A stretch of 49,771 nt of DNA from NCBI RefSeq assembly GCF_018861705.1, contig NZ_JAHLEC010000022.1:1-49771 (forward strand), written 5' to 3'. The translations under genes were made by a program, and so were the position numbers. Below, piece by piece: positions 17,945 through 25,666 of the stretch. Under the pieces are notes generated by a model. The model did no database searches. It saw only the letters and a program-made list of their open reading frames with translations, and was not told where the DNA came from. This stretch comes from Clostridium psychrophilum. GTDB taxonomy: Bacteria; Bacillota; Clostridia; Clostridiales; Clostridiaceae. The stretch's first letter is position 1, and each line of letters begins with the position of its first letter.

Positions 17945-18958
17945 CTAAGATTGCAATTTCCAAACATATTCACCTAACTTATTAATATATCCTATTCTTT
18001 TGCCAACCTCAACTCTTGCAATTCCATCAACAAATCCATACGCCTCTTCAAAATTAGGCTCTATAATTATTTTACCTGTACTATCTATGTAACCCCACTT
18101 TTCTCCTATTTGAACAGCTATTAACCCCTCGCTCATAATATCTATTTCTTCAAATTTTGCTGATATTGTATTACTCCCATTTTTATCAATGCAACCGTAT
18201 TTTTCATTTTCACAAATTACTGCTGTACCATTATAAAAATTATCTGCCCATTGAAATTTAGGTTTTATAATTATTTCTCCACTAAGATTTATAAATCCAT
18301 ATTTTTCTCTCATTTCAATTGGCGCTAATCCCTCACTAAACTCTCCACATACAGCATATTTAAGTGGTATAATCGTTTTTCCCTTATTGTCTATATAACC
18401 ATATTTACCATTAGCACATACAGATGCCATTCCACTATTAAATTCATATGCATAGTCATAAATTGCATCTATTATAATCTTGCCATTTTTATCTATATAA
18501 GCTATTTTACCACCTATTTGTACTGCCGCTAATCCTTCACTAAAATCGTTAGCATCTAAAAAGTTTGGCTTTACTACCTCTGTACCTTGTCTATCAATAT
18601 ACCCCCACATGTAACCTTTCTTAACTGATGCTCTTCCTTCAATAAAGGAATTAGCCTCTTCATATTTGGGTTCAACTATAAGGTCCCCATTTAAATTAAT
18701 ATATCCTTTTTTACCATCTAACTTTATTACAGCAAAACCTTCATTAAACTGCTTAACTTCATCATATTTAGGCTCTATAATAAATTCTCCATCTTTATTA
18801 ATAAATCCACATTTTTCATCTATACTAACTATTGCTAATTCTCCTTCAAATTCCTGTGCATCATTAAATTTGCATTCAATAACTACATTTCCTTTATTAT
18901 CTATATAACCATATCTCTTTTTATATTTAACAGGATACAAATTTTTCTCATTGTTCAT
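17945..18958 (-). CDS. WG-repeat (KWG) protein
   Basis: A 337-residue protein made almost entirely of about ten repeats of roughly 33 residues, each with a GYIDxxGxxxIxPKF-like core; variants include GFIN, AYID and GCID. No signal peptide or membrane segment is seen, so it is probably cytoplasmic. WG repeats form beta structures and are thought to bind partners; function is unknown. The gene ends immediately against the flavoprotein remnant and is followed by fumAB on the same strand, so it may now drive or read through into fumarase. Confidence 0.85.
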   Translation of the reverse strand: MNNEKNLYPVKYKKRYGYIDNKGNVVIECKFNDAQEFEGELAIVSIDEKCGFINKDGEFIIEPKYDEVKQFNEGFAVIKLDGKKGYINLNGDLIVEPKYEEANSFIEGRASVKKGYMWGYIDRQGTEVVKPNFLDANDFSEGLAAVQIGGKIAYIDKNGKIIIDAIYDYAYEFNSGMASVCANGKYGYIDNKGKTIIPLKYAVCGEFSEGLAPIEMREKYGFINLSGEIIIKPKFQWADNFYNGTAVICENEKYGCIDKNGSNTISAKFEEIDIMSEGLIAVQIGEKWGYIDSTGKIIIEPNFEEAYGFVDGIARVEVGKRIGYINKLGEYVWKLQS

Positions 18959-19044
18959 AGTTAAAACTTCCCTTCTATTTTGATCATCATCTGAGATACT
19001 GTAGCATTAACGCCTTCAAAATGATATTAATACATTTGATTTTA

Positions 19045-19116
19045 ATTAGTTACATTTTCCCCACTTACAAGTAAATAATTTCTTTGGAGGTGTCGTTAAA
19101 AACCTCAGTAACTAAT
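19045..19116 (-). other. Candidate structured leader upstream of the WG-repeat gene
   Basis: ATTAGTTAC (19045-19053) pairs perfectly with GTAACTAAT (19108-19116), enclosing a second hairpin GAGGT/ACCTC (19087-19091 with 19102-19106) and a short ACTT/AAGT pair. On the minus strand it lies in the 5' leader of the WG gene, just after a TATAAT. The shape resembles a multi-stem RNA element, but no known riboswitch motif was recognised. Confidence 0.35.
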
Positions 19117-19213
19117 ATTATACACTTGTTACATATGATATTATTATACGCTGAGATAATTTAAATAAAAGTAATTTTAAAATGCTGCTTTTAATAGAAA
19201 TTTATATATATTA

Positions 19214-19972
19214 CTATAAAATAATGCTTACAGGACAATGATCTGATCCTACAACCTCATTTAAAATAGACGCTTCTTTTAATTCGCTTATTAAATTCTC
19301 AGTTACAAAAAAATAATCAAGTCTCCAACCAACATTCTTTTCCCTAGCTTTAAATCTGTAACTCCACCAAGAATATTTCACTTCTTCCTCGTGAAGATAT
19401 CTAAATGTATCAACATAACCATAAGATATGAATTTATCCATCCAAGCCCTTTCTATAGGTAAAAAGCCTGAATATTTTTCGTTAGCTTTTGGATTTTTAA
19501 TATCAATTTCATTATGTGCTGTATTGTAATCTCCACAAATGATTAACTTTTTTCCTTTTTTTCTCAATGTCTCACAATAGTTGAGTAATGCATCATAAAA
19601 TTCCATTTTATAATTTAATCGATTATCATCTTTCTGACCATTAGGGAAATATATATTAAAAACAGTACAATTTTCGAATTCTGTTATTAATATCCTACCT
19701 TCGCTATCAAATTTTTCAATTCCAATTCCATAAGTCACAGATATTGGTTTTTGCTTTGTATATGTAGCTACACCACTATAACCCTTCTTTTGCGCACAAG
19801 AAAAATACGAGTAATAACCTTTTATGTTTTTAAGCTCTTCACTTATTTGATTTTCTTGTATTTTTGTTTCTTGTATACATAAAATTTCAGGTTGATCAAC
19901 AATTATCCATTCAATAAACCCCTTGTTTTTTATAGCTCTTATGCCATTAACGTTCCATGAATAAATTTTCAC
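19214..19972 (-). CDS. xth: Exodeoxyribonuclease III / AP endonuclease
   Basis: Repairs abasic sites by 5' incision and removes 3' blocking groups. The 252-residue protein has the full exonuclease III/ExoA motif series: YSWNVNGIRA at the N-terminus, ILCIQETKIQ with the metal-binding glutamate, GDYNTAHNEIDI (catalytic Asp/Asn), and GSDHCPVSI at the C-terminus. The start codon is GTG, preceded by GGAAGGTG. It is monocistronic and separated from the WG gene by about 250 bases. exoA is an alternative symbol. Confidence 0.93.
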   Translation of the reverse strand: MKIYSWNVNGIRAIKNKGFIEWIIVDQPEILCIQETKIQENQISEELKNIKGYYSYFSCAQKKGYSGVATYTKQKPISVTYGIGIEKFDSEGRILITEFENCTVFNIYFPNGQKDDNRLNYKMEFYDALLNYCETLRKKGKKLIICGDYNTAHNEIDIKNPKANEKYSGFLPIERAWMDKFISYGYVDTFRYLHEEEVKYSWWSYRFKAREKNVGWRLDYFFVTENLISELKEASILNEVVGSDHCPVSIIL

Positions 19973-20096
19973 AAAAACACCTTCCTTATATTGCTATTTT
20001 ATAATACTATATTTATTCTTTGCTATTTACTAATAAAAATTCAGTATGTAAATATCTTAATATTAATATATCATATTTTCAATAATATAAAACTTC

Positions 20097-20120
20097 AATA
20101 ATGAATAATTATTCATTATT
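20097..20120. promoter_or_regulatory. Perfect 24-bp palindrome matching the ArgR (ARG) box
   Basis: Half-site AATAATGAAT, centre AATT, then its exact complement. The middle 18 bases fit the ARG box consensus, TGAAT-wwww-ATTCA with flanking A/T. It lies between the divergent xth and the small acidic protein gene, 89 bases before the latter. AT-rich DNA makes partial matches easy, but a complete one of this length is uncommon. Confidence 0.45.
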
Positions 20121-20208
20121 TGCAGGAAATCATTTTTTAAAAATATATTGTTATTATCACCCTTATGTTTAAATCGGAATACTATTATAATGTAAGGAGG
20201 CGTTGTAA

Positions 20209-20619
20209 ATGAATTATAAAGAAAAACACACTGGAAACAAAGAAAAATTTTACTTTTATTTAAAGGATGTAATCATAAAATTATTTAAAGACAAGCTCAA
20301 AATAGACGGAAAACACATTTTAATACCAGATAATGAGGACTTAAATTATGAAGTCGAATTTAATGGTAATAAAAATGATGGTAATTTTACAATTAAAGTT
20401 AATTGGGGACAAAATTCTAAACAAGCTCAGATATTAGAGGATAAGCCTAAGCAAGTAGAGAAAATCAATGATAGCTCTAGCCAATATGAAGAATTCGAAG
20501 AAAAATCTAAACTAGCTGAAAATTTCAAAGAAAATTTTAAAGAAAATACTAATATAAACTCCGATGGTATGGAAATAACCACCAATGTAGACTTTGACTA
20601 CGAACCATTTGAGTTTTAG
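20209..20619 (+). CDS. Small acidic protein, possible amphi-Trp-type domain
   Basis: A 136-residue soluble protein with an AAGGAGG ribosome binding site. The N-terminal 65 residues (KEKFYFYLKDVIIKLFKDKL, then a basic-to-acidic segment and beta-rich YEVEFNGNK...FTIKVNW) resemble the amphi-Trp domain layout, ending in the typical hydrophobic-x-hydrophobic-x-W. The remaining 70 residues are low-complexity, rich in Glu, Lys and Asn, and probably disordered. The domain match is tentative. No functional partner is nearby; a candidate ARG box lies upstream. Confidence 0.6.
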   Translation: MNYKEKHTGNKEKFYFYLKDVIIKLFKDKLKIDGKHILIPDNEDLNYEVEFNGNKNDGNFTIKVNWGQNSKQAQILEDKPKQVEKINDSSSQYEEFEEKSKLAENFKENFKENTNINSDGMEITTNVDFDYEPFEF

Positions 20620-20635
20620 TAAATTTTAAATAAAT

Positions 20636-20728
20636 CCTGAGGATGCATTATAAAATACTACAATATACATTTCACAATTAATTTTGCAAAACTTTTCTTT
20701 TCCTCTCTACCTATTAATGCTCCTCAGG
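20636..20728 (+). terminator. Long-range inverted repeat after the small acidic protein gene
   Basis: CCTGAGGATGCATTA (20636-20650) and TAATGCTCCTCAGG (20715-20728) are complementary except for one base, with 64 bases between. It may act as a terminator, though the loop is long and the T run weak. Confidence 0.35.
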
Positions 20729-20860
20729 CATTTGTATATAACTATAAATTTGAGAACTTAAAAAATTACCTTTGTCATCAAGATTTTACTGCTAGTAGTC
20801 TCCTTCTTACCGTTTCAAAAGAAATATCTATTAACCATATATAAAGCATATACCGTGTTG

Positions 20861-20869
20861 TGGTATAAT
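20861..20869 (+). promoter_or_regulatory. Putative extended -10 promoter of the MBL-fold gene
   Basis: TGG-TATAAT, an extended -10 element, lies 50 bases upstream of the gene start; the -35 is poor, as allowed for this class. Confidence 0.4.
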
Positions 20870-20919
20870 TAGCATACACAATATTTCATAACAAATATGT
20901 TAAAATTAAGAGGTAATAA

Positions 20920-21756
20920 ATGAAATTTAATAGAATTGCAAAAGTTTTTGGTTATATGTACCAATTACATCGTAGAAACTTTAAGTTGTACTTTAAACAC
21001 ATACATGATCCATTACATGAACCAGTAGTAACAAACTCTATTCACTGGGTAGGACACGCTACTGTAGTTATCAATTTGAATGATAAAATTATAGTAACCG
21101 ACCCTGTAACAAGTAAAAATCTTGGTCAAATAAAAAGGTTAGTCAAACCATCTTTAAACCTTTCCAAAATTAATATTGATTATATACTTCTATCCCATGG
21201 CCATATGGATCATATGAATTACTCGACTCTTAGAAAAATTAATAAAGATGCTATAGTTATCGCACCTGAAAATCTAATATTTTCTTTAAAAATCTTAGGG
21301 TTTAAAAATATAATTATATTAACACATAATCAAATATATAATGATAATTACATAAAAATAAAAGCTTTAGAAGCTAACCATGATGGAAAACGTTATCCTT
21401 GGGAAGCTAGTGCTGAGAGTAACTCCTATGTAATTGAAAGATGTTCAAGAAAAGTTTTTTTTGCTGGGGATACCGCCTATACTGATGAATATAGAGATTT
21501 AATAGCTGATGTTGCTATTATGCCCGTAGGTTGCTATAAACCAGATGAATTTCAAAATTTGCATTGCTCACCTGAGCAAAGCTTTAAAATGTTTAAAATG
21601 ATGAACGCTAAAATTATGATTCCAATTCATTATAAAACGTATATTTTAGCTCAAGATGATGATGAGGTTACTAATCAAACTTTAAAAAAAATAAACGATG
21701 GTAGTATTAAGATTATTGATATTGGACAAACTGTAAAATTAGAAAATTCCAAATGA
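20920..21756 (+). CDS. MBL-fold metal-dependent hydrolase
   Basis: A 278-residue metallo-beta-lactamase-fold enzyme. The metal site SHGHMDH (H93, H95, D97, H98) is intact, preceded by HWVGHATVVI and followed by ANHDGK (third histidine), FAGDTAY (bridging aspartate) and PIHYKT (last histidine). The arrangement with an N-terminal extension of about 40 residues resembles UlaG/RomA/NAPE-PLD-like hydrolases that open lactones or cleave phosphodiesters. The substrate cannot be predicted. It is convergent with the SNF2 gene and shares its terminator. Confidence 0.8.
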   Translation: MKFNRIAKVFGYMYQLHRRNFKLYFKHIHDPLHEPVVTNSIHWVGHATVVINLNDKIIVTDPVTSKNLGQIKRLVKPSLNLSKINIDYILLSHGHMDHMNYSTLRKINKDAIVIAPENLIFSLKILGFKNIIILTHNQIYNDNYIKIKALEANHDGKRYPWEASAESNSYVIERCSRKVFFAGDTAYTDEYRDLIADVAIMPVGCYKPDEFQNLHCSPEQSFKMFKMMNAKIMIPIHYKTYILAQDDDEVTNQTLKKINDGSIKIIDIGQTVKLENSK

Positions 21757-21767
21757 AATTAAAAAAT

Positions 21768-21807
21768 AGACACAGAATCTCTTAAAGATTCTAGTGTCTG
21801 TTTTTTT
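21768..21807. terminator. Bidirectional terminator between the MBL hydrolase and SNF2 genes
   Basis: AGACACAGAATCT pairs with AGATTCT-A-GTGTCT (one bulged A), 5-nt loop, with a T run on the plus side and an A run on the minus side. It serves both convergent genes and touches the SNF2 stop codon. Confidence 0.85.
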
Positions 21808-24800
21808 AGATAAATAAATCTTCAATGTCATTTTGGCTCATCTGAGAAAGCAGTAATTCTGCTCCCGTTTTATTGTTGATTACGCTTTTTGAAATTTGTT
21901 TTTTCTTTTCTTGCAATTTAAATATCTTTTCTTCTATAGTCCCTCTTGCAATCAATTTTATTACTTCTACCGTTTTCTTCTGACCAATTCTATGAGCTCT
22001 ATCTGTTGCTTGGTCTTCTACGGCTGGATTCCACCAAGGATCAAAATGTATTACCATATCTGCACCAGTAAGATTTATGCCAGTTCCACCCGCTTTAAGA
22101 GAAATTAAAAATACCTGCGAATCACCTGCATTAAAAGTTTTAACCATTTCTACCCTCTTTTCTGCCTTTGTTGAACCATCAAGATACATATACTTTATCA
22201 CCTTGTTTTCTAATCTAACTGAAATATTTTTTAAAACCCTTGTGAACTGAGAAAATATTAATATTCTGTGGCCTTGCTCTAAACTATTCTCCAAGATTTC
22301 ATCTAAAGCATCCATTTTGCCACTACCTCCATTATAATTTTCTATGAAAGTTGAAGGGTCACAACATATCTGTCTTAACCTTGTTAATATTGATAATACT
22401 TTAAACTTACTTTTATTAAATCCCTTTTCCTTAATATCATCTTTAAGTTCACCTTTTGCATCACTTAAATAAGCTAGATATACCTTCTTCTGCTGCTCAG
22501 TCATTTCTACTGAGATCCTATGTTCAATTTTAGGAGGTAAATCTTTTGCAACCTGAAGTTTAGTCCGCCTAAGTATAAATGGTTTAACATGATTATTTAG
22601 TTCCTCAAGTGCCTCCTTGCTTTTATTTTTCACTATAGGGACTTCATATTTTTTTAAAAAAGCACTATGATTTAACATATAACCTGGCATTATGAAGTCA
22701 AAGATTGACCAAAGCTCTGTAAGCGAATTTTCAATAGGGGTTCCTGTAAGTGCAAATTTACATTGGGCATGTATTTTTTTTACAGAGTGTGCACTTAATG
22801 AATTAAAATTTTTAATAAACTGTGCCTCATCTAAAAAGCAGTATCTAAATTTTATGTTTTCATAATCCTCAAGGTCCCGTCTAATAAGTGCATATGTTGT
22901 AATAACTACATCACAGTCATCAATATTTTGTTTTTGTTCATTTCTTTGTCTTTTGCTCCCAGATATAACAATGCAATTTAGTGAAGGTGCAAATTTCTCT
23001 ATTTCATCTTTCCAATTATATACAACTGACGTAGGACATACTACAAGTGTTGGCATTTTACCCTCATTTTCTTCTACTTCAGATTGTATAAACGCTATTG
23101 CCTGAAGTGTTTTTCCAAGCCCCATTTCATCTGCTAGAATTCCTCCAAATCCACAACTCGCAAGTGTTTTTAACCACTTAAATCCTATCTTTTGATAATC
23201 TCTCATTATGTTATCTAAAGTTTTAGGTATTATAGTTTTTAGTTCCTTTATATTCCTTACAGTATTGACCAAATCATTAAATTTTTTATTTGTTTCAACG
23301 AAATCCATCTGTTCTCTTTTTAGTTTTTCTTCTATGTATATAGCATTATATTTTGAAAGTAGAATTTTGTTTTTAGAAATATCACTGTCTTTTATATTTA
23401 GATACCCTATCATTTGAGCAACCTTTAATATATTATCTGAATCTAATAATACAAAGCTTCCATTTTTAAGCCTATGATACTTTCTCTTTTCCCTTAGTGA
23501 CGCAAATATATCTTTAAGTTCAGTATTATTTACCCCATCAATACTAAAGCTAAACTCTAGAAAATTGTTTTTATTAAGAGTTATATTTGATTTATATCCA
23601 GTGTTTCCATGCACCTTGATTTTTTTAAATTCTTCAGAATAGTATACCTCTGCAACATTTTGTAGTTTTACTAATCCTGATACTAAAAATTTTAGAAGTT
23701 TATCCTCGTCTTTCATCTCAAATTTCTTGCCTACGCGAGTAAAACCAAAATCATAAAATTGATTTATAATGCTCATTTCCTTTTCCATGTCTCTTATAAG
23801 TGTTCTATTTTCTTCTATTTTGTTTTCACTAACGTTAAAAGGATTTATCTCAATATCCCCATACTTAAATGTTATACTTACTTCTACATTTTTGGATTTT
23901 TTTTCAAAATAAATAAGTGCTTTGAGCTCTTTTATATAGAATTCTTTTTCAATTGACATGTCTATATCAACCTTACCACTTATCTTATTTAAAGTTGGAA
24001 TCACAAATGAAGCTACATCATTTTTTTCTTCTTCATAAAATTCTATGCTGTTATGATTTTCTTCTTTAAATCTATTATAAAATGGCAAATACCCGTCTCT
24101 TTGTTTAATTGGTGGCTCATATATTTTACCTTCATAGAAAAAGAATTCACCATCACTAGTTAACGCAGTAGGCAAAAGTTTATTTTGCTTAAGTATAAAT
24201 TTATCATTTTCTCTAATAATTTTAAATTCTAAAGGTATAGACTCCCTTAATATATGTACATTATTAAACGTTTCACCATCCATTACCACTGTTAAGTCCC
24301 TAGTGTATAAACATTTAAATAACCTTTTTATCATGCTATCTGTAAAGAAAGCTTTTTTACCAGACAAAAACTTTATAGTATTACCCCTATATTTATCGAC
24401 AGAACTTGCCACTGCTTGTAATTCACTTACTTCATTAAAAAGCTCTATAATATTTAAATCTTCTTTTTGAAAACAATGCAAATAAGGATTGTATGTGAAC
24501 TTCTTACCAAATTCCATAGTTTGATAACTTTTATTATAGCAAACAAAGAATTCTTTTATGTTTTTAACCACATATAACTTATCCTCACCAACTTTAAGAC
24601 CCACAAAAGGTTTGCTATTATAAACATTAGACTCACATTCATATTTTATTTCTATATTTAAATATAATTTTGTCCTCGGTTCATCACTTATATTTTTAGA
24701 TATTTGTTTAATTAGGTTATTTGTTTTATCCATTTTTTTGGTTTTAAGTATCTGTTCCTTTTCATGAACATATTTTAACAATGTAGCAACTACATGTTCG

Positions 24801-25087
24801 CACATGTTTGTTTGTCCATAATAACTGTAATAGGCATTACAATCACAATGATATGTTATAAAATTATCAACATTGTTAAAACTCGCATCTACTTTATACT
24901 GAGTAAACTTTGAAGACTCTACTTTTGAACTTATCTTTGTTTCTATAAGGTCTCCTGCTTCTTGAATATCTATATCCATATGTTTAACCTTATTACTTTG
25001 ATATTCTTCATGTCCTCTCTTATAGGTTCCTGATTCACTATCTTTTTCTATAATCTTTTCATCAATATCAATCAAAATTTCACCCAC
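21806..25087 (-). CDS. SWIM zinc-finger SNF2-family helicase/ATPase
   Basis: A 1093-residue nucleic-acid translocase. The N-terminus carries a SWIM zinc finger (C81, C83, C96, H98). A long family-specific middle (about 150-620) follows, then the Swi2/Snf2 ATPase: LADEMGLGKTLQAIAF (Walker A), the DEAQ box, and LTGTPIENSLTELWSIFDF. The helicase C-lobe contains SLKAGGTGINLTGAD and ATDRAHRIGQ. This architecture is known in Bacilli and Clostridia as a large bacterial SNF2/RapA-like protein; the role is unproven, with DNA repair or transcription recycling the usual proposals. All catalytic motifs are intact. Confidence 0.9.
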   Translation of the reverse strand: MGEILIDIDEKIIEKDSESGTYKRGHEEYQSNKVKHMDIDIQEAGDLIETKISSKVESSKFTQYKVDASFNNVDNFITYHCDCNAYYSYYGQTNMCEHVVATLLKYVHEKEQILKTKKMDKTNNLIKQISKNISDEPRTKLYLNIEIKYECESNVYNSKPFVGLKVGEDKLYVVKNIKEFFVCYNKSYQTMEFGKKFTYNPYLHCFQKEDLNIIELFNEVSELQAVASSVDKYRGNTIKFLSGKKAFFTDSMIKRLFKCLYTRDLTVVMDGETFNNVHILRESIPLEFKIIRENDKFILKQNKLLPTALTSDGEFFFYEGKIYEPPIKQRDGYLPFYNRFKEENHNSIEFYEEEKNDVASFVIPTLNKISGKVDIDMSIEKEFYIKELKALIYFEKKSKNVEVSITFKYGDIEINPFNVSENKIEENRTLIRDMEKEMSIINQFYDFGFTRVGKKFEMKDEDKLLKFLVSGLVKLQNVAEVYYSEEFKKIKVHGNTGYKSNITLNKNNFLEFSFSIDGVNNTELKDIFASLREKRKYHRLKNGSFVLLDSDNILKVAQMIGYLNIKDSDISKNKILLSKYNAIYIEEKLKREQMDFVETNKKFNDLVNTVRNIKELKTIIPKTLDNIMRDYQKIGFKWLKTLASCGFGGILADEMGLGKTLQAIAFIQSEVEENEGKMPTLVVCPTSVVYNWKDEIEKFAPSLNCIVISGSKRQRNEQKQNIDDCDVVITTYALIRRDLEDYENIKFRYCFLDEAQFIKNFNSLSAHSVKKIHAQCKFALTGTPIENSLTELWSIFDFIMPGYMLNHSAFLKKYEVPIVKNKSKEALEELNNHVKPFILRRTKLQVAKDLPPKIEHRISVEMTEQQKKVYLAYLSDAKGELKDDIKEKGFNKSKFKVLSILTRLRQICCDPSTFIENYNGGSGKMDALDEILENSLEQGHRILIFSQFTRVLKNISVRLENKVIKYMYLDGSTKAEKRVEMVKTFNAGDSQVFLISLKAGGTGINLTGADMVIHFDPWWNPAVEDQATDRAHRIGQKKTVEVIKLIARGTIEEKIFKLQEKKKQISKSVINNKTGAELLLSQMSQNDIEDLFI

Positions 25088-25270
25088 CTAAAATTTTTTA
25101 AGTTTTATTTTTCTACATTAGTGTGCTTAATATTACTATTTATATTATGTAATACATAAAAATTGCGGTTTGTTTGCAAATAAACACTCAACATAAACAA
25201 TATAATTATTAATACAAATTTAAAGAAAGTATTCACCCTATAAAATGTAACACATTTTATTATTTAATAT

Positions 25271-25313
25271 AAAAAGGTAATCCCAGCAAAATAAATTTTA
25301 TGCTGGGATTACC
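25271..25313 (-). terminator. Terminator after the tRNA pair
   Basis: GGTAATCCCAGCA (25276-25288) pairs perfectly with TGCTGGGATTACC (25301-25313). On the minus strand a T5 run follows. It lies about 50 bases beyond tRNA-Gln. Confidence 0.85.
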
Positions 25314-25361
25314 TATATACGTTATTATACTTATTATCATTTTATATGTAATGAAAAATAT

Positions 25362-25436
25362 TGGCTAGGATGGCAGGATTCGAACCTGCGAATGCCAGAG
25401 TCAGAGTCTAGTGCCTTACCGCTTGGCTACACCCCA
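25362..25436 (-). tRNA. tRNA-Gln (anticodon CUG)
   Basis: A 75-nt cloverleaf. Acceptor TGGGGTG pairs with CATCCTA (two G-T pairs); the discriminator is G and CCA is encoded. D-arm GCC/GGC. Anticodon stem CTAGA/TCTGG with loop CTCTGAC gives anticodon CTG, reading CAG. T-arm GCAGG-TTCGAAT-CCTGC. It is cotranscribed with the tRNA-Glu gene 11 bases upstream. Confidence 0.93.
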
Positions 25437-25447
25437 ATACAATTTAA

Positions 25448-25522
25448 TGGTGACTCCTAGGGGAATCGAACCCCTGAATCCACCGTGAGAGGGTGGCGTC
25501 TTAACCTCTTGACCAAGGAGTC
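25448..25522 (-). tRNA. tRNA-Glu (anticodon CUC)
   Basis: A 75-nt cloverleaf. Acceptor GACTCCT pairs perfectly with AGGAGTC, discriminator A, encoded CCA. Anticodon stem CCACC/GGTGG with loop CTCTCAC gives anticodon CTC, reading GAG. T-arm AGGGG-TTCGATT-CCCCT. It is the first gene of the tRNA pair. Confidence 0.93.
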
Positions 25523-25549
25523 GTACTTAGTATTAACACTACGAAATAT

Positions 25550-25578
25550 AGTATAACTCTTAATATAGTATAAGTCAA
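25550..25578 (-). promoter_or_regulatory. Sigma-A promoter of the tRNA pair
   Basis: TTGACT (-35, 25573-25578), 17-base spacer, TATACT (-10, 25550-25555) on the minus strand, with transcription start expected about 20 bases before tRNA-Glu. Confidence 0.75.
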
Positions 25579-25666
25579 ATTTTTTTAGAAAATAGTGTAT
25601 TAATTATTATAACTTGGAATTATAACAATGAATTAGGTATGTTTAAATCATATCAAACACCCATTT

